DNA of 64,000 nt from Valencia hispanica (taxonomy: Eukaryota > Chordata > Actinopteri > Cyprinodontiformes > Valenciidae), in assembly GCA_963556495.2 (NCBI GenBank), contig OY747713.1, positions 62,001 to 126,000 of the forward strand, read 5' to 3'. Position numbers and translations under genes: made by a program. Positions 12,185 to 23,145 of the stretch are shown here, piece by piece. Within the stretch, counting starts at the first letter, position 1; every line of letters begins with the position of its first letter. A model generated the notes under the pieces. The model was not told the origin of the DNA and searched no databases. It saw nothing but the letters and a program-made list of their open reading frames with translations.

Positions 12185-12430
12185 AAACAAAACTTATTGA
12201 TGTATCTTCTCCGTTGCCATTTGTGACTACATTTTCTCCATCCACCCTTCAGAGGGTGAGAGTCATCAGGAACAATTTTCAGAGGTTCTTTCGGAATACT
12301 CAGTTACTTTATAAGATTACAGCATTATTGGAGCATTTAGGAGAAATAAGAATCTTAGGGATTACCTGATTAAAGCCAAAGTCCCATCTTTGGTGGAGCC
12401 TAGAACTAGAGGTCACGGGCAATTTTTCCT
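12185..12430 (+). pseudogene. Penelope-like element RT C-terminal remnant
   Basis: Frame reading from about 12212 gives LPFVTTFSPS, then VRVIRNNFQRFF. After a frame change near 12305, AFRRNKNLRDYLIKAK is read at about 12330-12380. The pair 'PFVTTF...' and 'F(K/R)R.KNLRD.LV(R)AK' is characteristic of the region between RT and GIY-YIG endonuclease in Penelope-like retroelements. Only about 80 codons survive, with at least one frameshift, and no GIY-YIG domain is visible downstream. Identification rests on motif recognition alone. Confidence 0.45.
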
Positions 12431-15225
12431 GCACTGTAAATGGTTCCAAAGTTCTAACAAAAAAGTATTTTTGTCACTATGCAAAGGTAACCCAAGCTCC
12501 AAAAATTGCATATTGCCATTTTTGTCATGTAAAAGTTATATTTTTTTTATTTTATTGTCACATAGTGTTCAGTAGTCCTAAACCAAACACTTTTGGGCGT
12601 TTTTGGAAAAAAAATCTGATAATAATGCAATAATGTATATGTGTATATTTTTATCCTGTGCGCTGTGCTGCCTCTTGTGTAATGCGCCTGCCTTGCCGGC
12701 TGGTAGTTTTATTTTACGCAAAGACCTACCCTTGCAGCGGTCAATTTTGATGAGCGATACCTATTTGGATTCGTAGAAGCCTACAGAGTAATGCCAAAAC
12801 TTTCCAAACAAGATTGACAACACAGTCAGCCAACCAGAGAGCCGAGAACAGAGCCACCAGGAAGTGCCAGCATTCTCAGCGAACAGATGAAAAACCCTTT
12901 CTAGGAGCCACAAATAGTAAGAGAAACGCCCGAAAAGTTTTGAATGGTGCATAAGAGATGGAAGTATCAGAAAATAACATTTAGGTTGGTAAAAATAGTT
13001 TAGATAGCCTTGTAGCGCGTGGTCTTCTGTTTAATTTGATGTGCATTATGACTATTTTTTGTCAGGTTGTGTTGTCTCAAGCCTGTTGAAAAAAAGTTAT
13101 TCCTTAGGTCCCAATTGGGGGACCCTCGGGTTTAACATGCTAACCCCTTCCCCCCTTACCTATTGCCTGTTTTTTTAACTTAGGGTTCTTGGCATGTGGT
13201 TGGCTTTTGCATTGGCTTTTCTGCACTCCTTGGGAACTGTTTTCATTCTGGATTATAGTGCCTAACCTTAAGTTTTTGGGGTTTTTTTTGCTTGCCTGAA
13301 CCGGTTTATTTACTCTCACCCTAAGGCCAGGTCCGCATGCTCCTTGGGAGGGTTTTAGGGTTCTGGTGGCTAACCTTAAGTTTTTGGGATTTAAGTTTTT
13401 GTTTTTTTTGCTTGCTTCAACCTAGGGTTATGTTTGATACTTTGGTAGATTGCTTTGTGCCTCACCCAGTTTCTTTATTCTCAACCTAGAATATTTCTTG
13501 GGGATGGTTTTGACTTGGGGTTTTGGTGCCTAAAGCTTAAGACTTTAGGGTTTTTCAACCTAGGGTTATATTTCCTGTTTGATTTTATACCTGACCCGCT
13601 TTATTTACTCTAACCCTACAGGAGCTTAGCATTCAATTGGGCATTTTGACACACGGCTGGGTTTGATCACCCCGGTTGGGCTTTCCTTGGATAGGGTGTT
13701 GAGAGGAGATTTTTAAGTGAAAGCCTGCGCCTCGCGCTGCTATACTACCAGTCCCTGACCAGCCTGTTGTCTGCTAACTCCTCTCTCCCAGTTCGTTTAT
13801 CCTGTGGCAGAGTATAAACGGCTGCTTCTCGAGTGTAACCAGCTCTCTCATTGGTTAGACACGAGCTGTGCAGCTCGGCAAGGTCCACCCAAATATGGCT
13901 GTCTAACCAATGAGAGAGCTGGTTACTTTGAGGAGCAGCTGTGATTGGTTGAAAGTAGTTTTCAGTGTGCTCAGGGACCAGGATGGTCACTCGAATGCTA
14001 AAAGGAGAGGGTAAACCATTTAGGAAATGCAATTGCAAAAAGGATTTGAAAATGAGAGCTGGAGAGAGAAAACGGATGTAGAAAAGGGAATAACTTTTTT
14101 AAATGTATGAAAAGGAAAGATCTTTACAATCTCATTTTTTAATTGTTGTTTAATTCTCCATTTTGAAATAGGATTTGAAAAACATTTTCAAATCACAGTA
14201 TTTAATAATAAAACCATAAATACAATTTATGCAATAGTATTTCAATTTAAAATGTGTAATTACAAAATCCTTTTCAAATTTGTCTTTTTTTGTATGGATT
14301 AATTGTTGAATTTGAAATTATATCTAGCAATCTATATTTTTAATTCACAATTAAGCACTCATCATCAAAATGCTGTATTGTTTTTCCAATGACCCCCGTA
14401 GTCCTCCATAGATTACCCTTAACCTATAGATCTATAGACCTAAAATAAACATTTATGCAGAGGGGAGCATCTTAAATCTTAAATTTTTTGTTTAGTTGAT
14501 ATTTTGAGGCAGAAATATCTCCTGCTGACAACCAGAGCAGTCCTGAGCTTCCTGCCCCATCCACCCGCTCCCATATTCTCAGTTTTCCGAGCTGTGGTGA
14601 TAAAGAGTAGCTCAGCAGGACCGTATGTCACATGCCTCTGATTAATGGCCCAGCTGAAACATGTTTGGCCACATTGGTCCTCAATGTATCCCCCAGAGTC
14701 CACACAGGCCTGCCTCTTTGTTCTGATGCCGAATGGTGTCAGGCGCTTGCTGCAGCTCACCCAGAAACGGATAAAGATTTACTGTCATCATAGGTCAGAT
14801 TAAACCGCACACAAATGCAGACATTGATTTCTGGGGGAGGCATGGAGAAAAACAACATATTTTGGGGAGGAAACTCATTCAATGGCTAACGGAGATATGA
14901 TCAGCTTATTTGGGAGGTGGATACTGTGGACCCCTCTCCAAGAATGAACTTTGAAGGAAGAAAATGGTAAATACTGATTTGTGAAATGAACTGTCAGTCT
15001 CACTTGGTGAAATTATTGCTATCATTATGTTAAGTGTTGAAATATGAATTCAAACAGAAAAACAGCTTTACTCACTTAGTTTGTTCACTTTCATTAGAGA
15101 GCATCTTAGATTCAATCAGAGGTGAAACATGAATTTAACTGTGACTTCACATCCAGGTCAAAGCTTGATGGACACTAAGATCCTCTGAAGATCAGATAAA
15201 TTGTTTAGTTTGTAAACATGTGGCT
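12431..15225. other. Gene-free stretch with CCCTAA/AACCTTAAG-type degenerate repeats
   Basis: No supported gene. At 13100-13620 the segment repeats variants of CCTAACCTTAAGTTTTTGGG, TTTTGCTTGC, CAACCTAGGGTTA and CCGGTTTATTTACTCT three or four times at irregular spacing, so I read it as a decayed minisatellite. A 26-bp inverted repeat at 13835-13926 is listed separately. The sequence at 14050-14480 is AT-rich. Open frames at 13745-14038 and 14479-14760 have no recognisable domain. Confidence 0.5.
13835..13926. repeat. Perfect 26-bp inverted repeat with 40-bp spacer
   Basis: Arms 13835-13860 and 13901-13926 are exact reverse complements (GTAACCAGCTCTCTCATTGG and six more bases). Each arm contains a CCAAT/ATTGG box. 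The spacer has its own small palindrome, GAGCTGTGCAGCTC. The outer flanks (CTCGAGT and CTTTGAG) are also loosely complementary. It could be a cruciform or hairpin, the core of a small foldback element, or a bidirectional CCAAT promoter. Confidence 0.7.
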
Positions 15226-15284
15226 TCTTTGTGATGACGTTTGGTGTTGCAATTATGCTTTCTGTGGTCACAAATAGGGAAATA

Positions 15285-16760
15285 AGTAGGTTTATTTATT
15301 TATTTATTTATTTGACATGGACATTGCACAACAAATGTGTTGCACAGACTAGAGATAGCTACATGCACATTTTCATCTGTAGTACCTGGGCAAAGGCAAA
15401 GGGACAGCAGGTTTATACAGTGGCCATTGAGCATTCTTACTTAAGAGTCCATTCACAATACAAAATACAGATATAGCACCTGCAAAAAGATCACTTCAAC
15501 ATTCCGATGCAATATTTACAGTATTTACACTTGCAATTACAATTATCGACAGAATTTGTTTTTTAAAGAAAATTGTACCCTCTTACATTTTTAGCAATAC
15601 CCCAATTAACCAGTTTTGTGCTAATGATCACAAATCTGACCGTCTTTCAACCACTTCTTCAGGTTAAGTTTAAACTGTTGTGAGGTGCTACTCTCTCGAA
15701 CAGTTAATGGTAACGAGTTCCACATCCTGGCAGTTTTTATAGAGAAGCAATTCTTTCCAAAGGTAGACCATTGAAAGTTCACAGAACAGCCTCCTCGGGA
15801 GGAGGCTCGCATTCTTCTACGTCCTGCCTCATTACAAGTTTTCACAAACTTTTTCAGGAGCTGAGAGGCCAAATAATTAATAATTTTAAACACTAAACTG
15901 ACATTTGAAAAGAAAATTTTCAAACATTAATAATTTATATTTCTTCTCAATGTTAGAGTAGTGGTAAGAAGCAGGTTTTTTATCTAAAATTTTAAGTGGT
16001 TGTTTGTACAGGCTTTGAAGCAGCTGTAACGCAGTATTGGTTGATAGAGACCATGTTGTTAGACAATATGTAAGATGTGAAAATACCATCACATGCATAT
16101 AAAGATTGGCTGCATCTGTCCTCATTTGAGGACGAATATATCTGAACTGCGATAAATTAAATTTTACAGTTTTTATCATTTATGAATTACGCTTTTTAAA
16201 CGACAGTGTCCTGTCTAACAATACGCTCAAATACTTGACAGACTCTGCTTCGAGAACTCTTGTTCCTTTTACAATAATTTCCGGCGCAGAGTGAGAAGTA
16301 TTCCTAATTGAGAAAAACATGCTAACGGTCATACTCAAATTTTGTGTCAAGCATGATTGCACCATCCAGTCTGAGATTTTTTTCCATTGCTCCCTGGAGC
16401 ACAGCTGCTGCTTTCTGACTTGATTTTGCATGGACATATATCACACCATCATTGGCGTATATTTGTACATGCACTTCAGGACATATAGTTTGAAGATCAT
16501 TTATATATACACTGAACAAGAAAGGGCCCAAAATGGAGCCTTGTGGCACCCCAACTGAGCTGTCTACAAAAGAAGACATAGTGTTCTTAATTCTTGTGCA
16601 GTGATTCCTACACTCTAAATATGATTTAAACCATCGTAATGTCTTTTCAGAAATATTGTGAACGGACAATTTGGAGAAAAGGAGGTTATGGTTTACCATT
16701 TCCAATGCTCTTTTCAGGTCTAAAAATATGGCACCCTCCCACCCTTTATTCAATATGGCT
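15285..16760 (-). mobile_element. Rex/CR1-like LINE, 5'-truncated, minus strand
   Basis: The element runs leftwards and ends in a (TTTA)n tract at 15291-15313 next to TTTGACATGGACATTGC. That tail is shared with the LINE ending at 58258 (TTTGATGTGGACAT). It retains the second half of ORF2 only. Nothing of the endonuclease is seen to the right of 16760. Confidence 0.8.
15621..16753 (-). pseudogene. LINE ORF2 reverse transcriptase fragment (frameshifted)
   Basis: Four overlapping frame pieces (16322-16753, 16180-16437, 15886-16179, 15621-15923) read as one RT C-terminal half. Visible are motif A as FLDLKRALEMVNHNLL, motif B as VGVPQGSILGPFLFS, motif C as YANDGVIY and, downstream, the ...MWNSLPLTVRES... 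tail typical of jockey-superfamily ORF2. Motif C should be YADD; the first Asp is Asn, so this copy is catalytically dead as well as frameshifted. The order of pieces matches the LINE at 58.6-60.8 kb, and I assign both to the same broad family (Rex/CR1-like). The exact clade needs a phylogeny. Confidence 0.82.
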
Positions 16761-17646
16761 TTAAGGGGTTGTAAGTGCTAAACGGATCAAAACTAGAGAC
16801 GGTTAAACACCTTTAAGTAACTCACTTTAATTCATCCAGTGTTGTGTTGAAAAGCTCTATTAAACTATGAAAGTCACAAAAATCACTCTTTCTGATAATA
16901 TGCTTCAATTTGTATGAGTTATCAATTTATCAATAACTGAGAGAAAGAATTATATTTTGTTTATTTCAGAGATTAGGGTTAATCTAGAAAAAAATATAAT
17001 TTTACTATATTTGAATATAAGTATTATGTAGTCAAGTATTAGAGTCACTCTTTAACCTAAGATCTATTTTCTGGTAGTTTAATAGAGGCTTTACTCCACT
17101 GCTGTAGAACAGAATGAACAGAATATTGGCGATAAAGGACATAACTAGTCCTTCTGATTTACTGAAGCTATTATTTGCAAGCAGATTTTAATGCACAACA
17201 CCTGAAATATTACAGCCTACCGAGAACTGCTTCCAGGCAGCGCTTTGTGGTGTTGAAATTAGTGGTGGGTATCATTAAGGATTTAGCGATACTACTACTA
17301 CTCTTAACGATACTCCTTATCGATCCAGTATGTTATCGGTATCCTTATCTGTACTTTTTTTTTTTTGAAAGACTGAAACAAAAGGGGAAAAACACAAATA
17401 ATGAACTGTAGTTTAAGAAAAAAAATGTGACTTAGATAAGAAGGAAGCTGTTGTTCAAAAATATCCAGCATTTATTAATTGTAAGAATAAAATAGCAAGT
17501 TAACTGTAGTTTAAGAAAACACATTTTTAAACTTAGATAAGAAGGAAGCTGTTGTTCAAAATATCCAGCATTTATTAATTGTAAGAATGAAATGGGAAAC
17601 TTATGTCCATCCTTCACGTGTTTGCTTTGCATACAAACATACATAC
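16761..17646. other. Gene-free stretch with a roughly 101-bp tandem duplication
   Basis: A segment with CTTAGATAAGAAGGAAGCTG and CCAGCATTTATTAATTGTAAG occurs at about 17431 and again at 17532. At 17259-17350 a TATCATTAAGGATTTAGCGA and CGATACTCCTTATCGATCC tract with self-complementary CGATA/TATCG motifs may be the end of a small DNA transposon, but both ends cannot be fixed. The area lies just 3' of the last piggyBac-like exon. I find no further transposase exon in it. Confidence 0.5.
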
Positions 17647-17773
17647 CTGTTGTACTGCTCAAAATACTCTAGTGGGGTCCAGCAATGTGTGTCAACATCA
17701 GTTTTGTCTTGCTGATGATGATACTCTGCTAGGTTTGGCACCAATTGAGTAGCCTTCCAGCGTATTCCACTTC
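17647..17773 (-). pseudogene. piggyBac-type transposase exon 4 (start of DDE domain)
   Basis: On minus, the exon is bounded by an acceptor (GATTGTGCAG) and a donor (CAG|GTATGT). It encodes SGIRWKATQLV at the start and HCWTPLEYFEQYNR at the end. 'TPLEYFEQ' matches the opening of the piggyBac DDE_Tnp_1_7 domain, where a 'P.e.F...f' segment precedes the first catalytic Asp. Its phase (codon split G|GA) fits exactly to the upstream exon at 17928-18077. No catalytic DDE exons follow to the left, so the gene is 3'-truncated. The exon itself has no stop codon. Confidence 0.72.
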
Positions 17774-17927
17774 CTGCACAATCAGAATAAGAATAAAAAT
17801 AGTATTTATTGCAGTAAGGTATATTTTACCCATGTAAGCAATTGAAGTGTGTTAGTGCATAAAATACTTGAATATACGTGGATGTTTATATGAAAGTTTT
17901 ACCCTCAAATTTAGCAACTATGCCTAC

Positions 17928-18077
17928 CTTGTTTAGAGTCTCCCTTATCCTTGGTTTGACTTTGTCCACGCGTTGGCTCTTCTAAGTCATCTTCTGAAGC
18001 ATCAGCCCCAATCTCCTGAGTTCGACGGCAAAATCTGGGAGTGTGGGCTAAACTTGTATCTGTCCCTCTCATTGAAC
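17928..18077 (-). pseudogene. piggyBac-type transposase exon 3 (acidic N-terminal region)
   Basis: Acceptor CTTGTTGACAG and donor ACAAG|GTAGGC (both on minus) bound a 150-bp exon. It is open in the frame that continues exon 2 (split codon G|GT) and exon 4 (split codon G|GA). It encodes an acidic, low-complexity segment including DASEDDLEEPTRGQSQ, typical of the poorly conserved N-terminus of piggyBac transposases. The matching phases on both sides are the best evidence that this is a spliced gene and not chance. Confidence 0.65.
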
Positions 18078-18181
18078 CTGTCAACAAGTGTTGTAAAGAA
18101 ACATTTTACTCCTAATCCTTCACATAGCCCTGACACCCTTACTACATATACATTTTTTTTATCTATTGGATCTTGGCTAAC

Positions 18182-18251
18182 CATTATCTGTAACTTGGAT
18201 ACATTTACGTCTTCTGCTGTGCTCATTGGACTCATAAATGGGGTCCTCCTC
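18182..18251 (-). pseudogene. piggyBac-type transposase exon 2, downstream part (split by BEL/Pao insertion)
   Basis: Minus-strand reading gives EEDPIYESNEHSRRRKC and ends at a donor (GATAATG|GTTAGC) in a phase that fits exon 3. Its 5' part lies about 8 kb away at 26351-26531. The BEL/Pao element (18252-26350) sits between the two halves. TCCTC at 18247-18251 is the left target-site copy. Confidence 0.6.
18247..18251 (+). repeat. BEL/Pao element 1 target-site duplication, left copy
   Basis: TCCTC abuts the 5' LTR. The right copy is TACTC at 26351-26355. A length of 5 bp is normal for BEL/Pao; there is one mismatch. Confidence 0.55.
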
Positions 18252-18681
18252 TATTCTGCCTTTACTGAAATGTTCTCATTTGATGTTGTAAACTAGAGCT
18301 ATATGTTGAGTATTATGTGAGTAGCCACCTAGAGGGCGTTTTTGTAATTGCAAGTGTAGAAGAGCTGAGAGCTTGCATCATTTTTTTAGTGAGTCACAGT
18401 TAATGGCAGCTGAGCACATGGTGTCTGGAACTGCTTCTTTGCAACACTTGAGTCTTGGACATTATTTGTCATTTAATTGAAAGATTATGTGTTACACATG
18501 CTTGCATCCTATGTGTAGCTAATGAATATTTTTATTTATGTATTGTGTTACAGTTTTACAACTGAAAACAAGTTTCTCAGTAAAATTCACTGGAAATTGA
18601 GCTCTGTGGATTCTTTGAGATGCTTCAAGTTGTTAGCTAGCTGTCTACGTCTGCTAAGTAATGCATTAGGAGGGCAGCATA
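18252..18681 (+). repeat. BEL/Pao element 1, 5' LTR
   Basis: A 430-bp direct repeat of 24439-24767 plus 26250-26350, from TATTCTGCCTTTACTG to AGGAGGGCAGCATA. The boundaries are fixed by the polypurine tract before the 3' copy and the divergence after GCATA in both copies. The ends are TAT...ATA and not the usual TG...CA. Confidence 0.85.
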
Positions 18682-18736
18682 GTAAAAAGACAAGAGCGCC
18701 GCAGACTTAAACACAAGAAGGGAACATTAAGACAAC

Positions 18737-20414
18737 ATGAGTCTACGCTCAGGTAAACCTTGTACAAAGGAACATGATACTGTCACTGCTCAGCTACAAG
18801 GAGTAGCTAGAGGAGAGTTAGAAACAGCAGATGTTTGTCGGCAAACTGAGAAGAATGATTTGCCTCCTGCAAGTGATGTATAATCACACCCCTCTAAACA
18901 AATCTTCTAAAAAATCCTCAAGAGCATCACAGTCCAGCAGTGTGTCTGCATCTACAGCTGCTTCTGCAGCTAGGGCACGCGCTAAAGCAAAAGCTGCACT
19001 AGCACAACTGACCTTTGCCGAAAAGGAAGCCAGTGTGATGAGACAAAAAGCTGACCTTGAAGCCAGTCTCCACATTCTGCAAAGCCAAAAAGTTGTTGCA
19101 GCTGCTGAGGCTGAAGCTGCAGCTTATGAAGAAGATGAAATTACGAGCAGGGGAAAGCATGAGGAGCTAGATGTTCCAGAGGAACCTCTCAGTGCAGAAG
19201 AATGTACAAGTGACTATATCCAGCAACATTCAGAGCTCTTCCGTAAAGCATCACAAACAGAACAGATCCAAGTGGACAGCCAGGAACCCGTACGAAACTC
19301 TGTTATGGAGCCAGTCACTGGAAAAAAAACATGAAATCCCGAAAGTGGGGAACACTGTGTTAAAAGAAGAAGATCCCAGTATGCAGCCTCAATCACAGAC
19401 TTTCCTGCAGAGGCCTCAAAGGTTAAATGATTCTGATCAAAATTTGTGACTTCTGGCTTTCTGCAATTTGATGACTGTCCTGAACACTACAGGTCATGGA
19501 AAGCATCTTTCCAAAGTGCGACGCAGGATTTGCATCTGACAGCCAGAGAAGAACTGGATTTGTTAGTCAAATGGCTGGGCCCTGATTCCTCAGAACAGGC
19601 TAGAAGGCTTCGCTCTGTGCATGTTTTCAATCCTACAGCAGGCCTACACATGGTGTGGCAGCGTCTGGAAGACTGTTACGGAACTGCTGAAGTGATAGAA
19701 AATGCTCTGCTTAGAAAACTTGAAGAATTTCCAAAGCTAACCAACAAAGATAATATTAAGCTAAGAGAACTGGGTGACATCCTCCTTGAACTTGAGTGTG
19801 CAAAAGGAGAAGGATACATGCCAGGACTGGCATATTTGGACACAGCTCGCGGGGTAAATCCTGTCATAGAGAAGCTGCCACATAGTCTCCAAGACAAATG
19901 GGTTGTCCAAGCATCTAAGTATAAAGAGGTTTATGGAGTGGGATTTCCTCCGTTCATGTTTTTTTCACAGTTTATCAGAAATCAAGCTAAAGTGAGGAAC
20001 GATCCTAGTTTCGCATGTACCCCCTCAAACAGCCACATGCCTTCAAGATCAGAAAAGACCACAAGGCTTAACCATAAAATATCCGTGACCACACACAAAA
20101 CGGATGTTCCTCTCAAACAGACGGACTGTGAGCCTTTTACCGGCAAGAAGAAAATAAGTGAGCCAGATCGTGAGTGCCCAATCCACAAAAAACCCCATCC
20201 ACTCAAAAAGTGCAGAAGTTTTAGGAACAAACCTATAGGGGAGCGCAAAGCATATCTAAAAGAAAATCATATCTGCTTCAGATGTTGTGGGTCAACTCAG
20301 CACATGGCCAAAGACTGCAGAGTGACTGTCAGGTGTACCGAGTGTGGCAGCGAAACCCACATGACGGCCCTGCACCCGGGTCCTCCTCCTACTTCTTCTG
20401 AGAGTGTCATCTGA
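18737..20414 (+). pseudogene. BEL/Pao element 1 gag (coiled coil, DUF1759-like capsid, zinc knuckles)
   Basis: The start is ATG at 18737 (MSLRSGKPCTKEHD). The frame shifts near 18880 into an Ala/Lys-rich coiled coil (about 18900-19130), shifts again in an A8 run near 19325, and meets a TGA near 19447. The main 322-codon stretch (19446-20414) opens with the conserved FDDCPEHYRSWKASF segment of BEL-type gag (DUF1759 region). It ends with Cys/His motifs: CPIHKKPHPLKKC, then CFRCCGSTQHMAKDC and CTECGSETHMTALH. These are likely nucleic-acid-binding knuckles of the nucleocapsid. At least three breaks make it a pseudogene. Confidence 0.82.
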
Positions 20415-21350
20415 CAAAGAGCAAAGCGGGGAGCAGAGCGGAAATGCATCTTCAGTTACATCTAAGTGTAAAGATGTTTGTGGCTGTATAGACAGCCTGC
20501 CTTCATGTGCTAAAATCTGTTTGGTTAAAGCATATCCCGCCGGCAGAAATGACAAAGCAGTGAATATGTACGCAGTGCTTGATGAGCAGAGCAACAAATC
20601 ATTTGCCAAGTCAGAGTTCTTTGATTTGTTTGAGGTGAATGCAGATGCAGTTCCATACACATTAAAAACTTGCTCAGGAACTACAGAGACCTCTGGTAGA
20701 AGAGTGGACAATTTTATTCTTGAGTCTATGGATGGAAAACTACAGATTCCTCTCCCAACACTTATTGAGTGTGATATGATGCCAGACGATAGGGCAGAAA
20801 TCCCCTCACCTGAGGTTGCGCAGCATCACCCCCACTTACAGTGAGTTGCCAACAAGATTCAAGCTGTGGACCCAGATGCCCCCATCCTCCTGCTTTTAGG
20901 ACGAGACATCATTAGAGTGCATAAGATTCGGGAGCAAATCAACGGGCCGCATGATGCTCCTTATCCACAGAGACTTGACTTAGGCTGGGTAACAGTCTGC
21001 AATGTTGTCTAGGAGCAGTGCATAAACCAACTGAAGTCAGTGTTTATAAAGCAAAGGTGCTGCAAAATGGTCGCACATCCTTCCTCAGTCCTTGTCCAAA
21101 TCGGATGCAAATAAAGGAAAATTACGGTGCCACACAGCATCTCCAACCCCCACCCTTCGTCTGTGCGGAGATCAACCATTTTGTATGCACACATGACCTT
21201 GGATCCTCAGTGTTTAAGAAGACAAAGGATGATGATAAACCGGCAATGTCAGTAGAGGACAAGGAGTTCCTGAACATCATGGATAAGGAGGTTTATCAAG
21301 ACGAGGATCATAGTTGCGTAGCACCTTTACCGTTTCGTTTTCCCAGATAA
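20415..21350 (+). pseudogene. BEL/Pao element 1 protease and pre-RT region
   Basis: The frame at 20404-20844 includes MYAVLDEQSNKSF, the position of the aspartic-protease active site in BEL elements (family form L-D-x-G/Q-S). It continues to PEVAQHHPHLQ, followed by TGA (20842-20844). The same protein then reads on as ILLLLGRDIIRVHKIR and RLDLGWV up to a TAG near 21010, and resumes at 21018-21350. Element 2 shows the colinear sequence uninterrupted (LLLLGRDILRVHKVR), which confirms the stops here are lesions. The protease cleaves the Gag-Pol polyprotein in intact elements. Confidence 0.75.
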
Positions 21351-21377
21351 CACCTTCCAAGTAATAGGGAACAGGCA

Positions 21378-22045
21378 ATGAAGCGACTCTACTCACTCAG
21401 AAAAACATTGGAAAGGAGGTCAGAGATGAAAAAAACTTTGTGGAGTTCATCCAGAAAATGCTGGACAATAACCAAGCTGAGCTCACTCCAAGTCTGGGAA
21501 AAGGTAAAGAACACTGGTACCTTCCAACATTTGGTGTCTATCATCCGAAAAAACCAGCACAAATAAGAGTTGTGTTCAATTCGAGCACTGAATGTGAAGG
21601 AGTCTCTAAACAGTATGCTGCTCAAGGGCCCAGATTTGAACAATACATTATTAGGAGTTCTTTTGAGGTTTCGGAGAGAGCCTGTAGCTGTCACAGCTGA
21701 CGTGCAACAAATGTTTTATTGTTTTCTAGTCAGAGAAGATCCCAGAGATTACCTACGTTTCCTCTGGTATGAAGATAATGACCTCAACAAGAACGTGGTG
21801 GAGTACAGAATGAAAGTTCATGTATTTGGCAACACTCCATCACCCGCTGTTGCAATATACTGCATGAGACGGGCTGCTAAAAAGGGTGAACAGGAATATG
21901 GCTCAGATGCAAGGCAGTTTGTGGAGAGGAAGTTTTATGTTGATGATGGGCTTATCTCAGTGGCCACGCCTGAAGAAGCAATAGACCTCCTCACAAGAAC
22001 CAGCCACTCTCTTGGAACCTGGAAACAGACACCTTTACGTTTCTA
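21378..22045 (+). pseudogene. BEL/Pao element 1 reverse transcriptase (fingers/palm, then deletion)
   Basis: After a frameshift near 21570, the frame 21570-22046 contains the palm: VTADVQQMFYCFLV (motif A with its Asp) and FYVDDGLISVATPEEA (motif C, YVDD intact). The protein then goes from HSLGTWKQTPLRF straight to a stop and into a YTRRGVLSTINSLYDLGF segment at 22050-22130. In this family that segment normally lies about 70-100 residues further from YVDD. I infer an internal deletion of the thumb/connection region. Confidence 0.78.
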
Positions 22046-23089
22046 GTGTCACAGGAGGATAGGCCATACACACGTAGGGGAGTTCTGTCCACGATCAACA
22101 GTCTTTATGACCTGGGGTTTGTAGCTCCTATTATAATGCACGGAAAAGCATTATTACGGGAACTCTCTTCTGAACAGACTGAATGGGATGCTCCATTACT
22201 TCCAGAGAAGGAAGAAGAATGGAACCTATGGAAAGACTCCTTGAAGGCTTTGGAAGACTTACAGATCAAGAGATGCTACGTTCCTGTTCCGCTGTCTTCA
22301 GTGCAGAAGAAAGAGTTGTGTATCTTTTCAGATGCATCTACAACAGCAATAGGAGCTGTGGCCTACTTGAGAGCAACTGCCAGTTATGGGAAGTACCATA
22401 TTGGTTTCATAATGGGCAAGTCCAGGTTGGCCCAAAAGCCTGCCCATGCCATCCCACGCCTCGAACTTTGTGCAGCTGTGCTGGCTGTAGAGCTGTATGA
22501 ACTGATCAAAGATGAGATTGATATCCATGTGGACGCTGTCAAGTTCTTCACAGACAGTAGGATTGTGCTTGGCTATATTCATAATTCCACACGAAGGTTT
22601 TATGTGTATGTGTCAAACCGAGTGGCAAGATCTCACCCTGATCAGTGGTGCTTTGTCCCCACAAACCAGAATCCTGCAAACCATGCCACTAGGTTTGTAC
22701 CAGCAGAACATCTTCAGCAATGCAGCTGGTTGACAGGTCCGTGTTTCTTGAACCAGGACTACATGGTAGAGACTCCTGAGTCTAATGCTTTCACTCTAGA
22801 AGAACATGAAACCAATGCTGAAATCCGACCTGAGGTCAAAACCATGGCTACCAAAGCTTTGTCAGCTCAGTTAGGTTCACAACGATTTGAGCGGTTCTCA
22901 AACTGGACAAGACTTTGTCATGCAACAGCCAGACTCATCCATGTTGCTGCATCCTTAAAGAGAAAACCTGACAATACAAAGTGTAAGGGATTGAAATGTT
23001 TCAGTGAAACACCCACTGCAAAGAGTGTGATTGTTCGTTTTGTCCAACAAGATGTTTTCAAAGAGGAATTTAAATGTCTCGAAAAGTAA
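22046..23089 (+). pseudogene. BEL/Pao element 1 RNase H and linker
   Basis: An open frame of 347 codons. The conserved YTRRGVLSTINSLYDLGF is at residues about 8-25. An RNase H-like fold is marked by CIFSDASTTAIGAVAY (about 92-107), IPRLELCAAVLAVELY (about 141-156) and VKFFTDSRIVLGYI (about 166-179), with Asp/Glu/Asp at the expected spacing. Behind it is a linker with QLGSQRFERFSNWTRL, which is nearly identical in element 2. RNase H removes the RNA strand during reverse transcription. This domain looks intact, but it is cut off from a functional RT and ends in TAA at 23087. Confidence 0.8.
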
Positions 23090-23145
23090 AAGACATTTCC
23101 CAAACAAAGCTTACTCAAGAAGCTCAATCCTGTGATTGACGTCAA

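Noticed and set aside
14479..14760. 93-codon minus frame as a gene
   Set aside because: Cys/Arg-rich without a motif; no supporting signal.
17175..17411. hAT-type MITE around the TATCG/CGATA motifs
   Set aside because: No second end or target duplication could be located, so only mentioned within the gene-free stretch.
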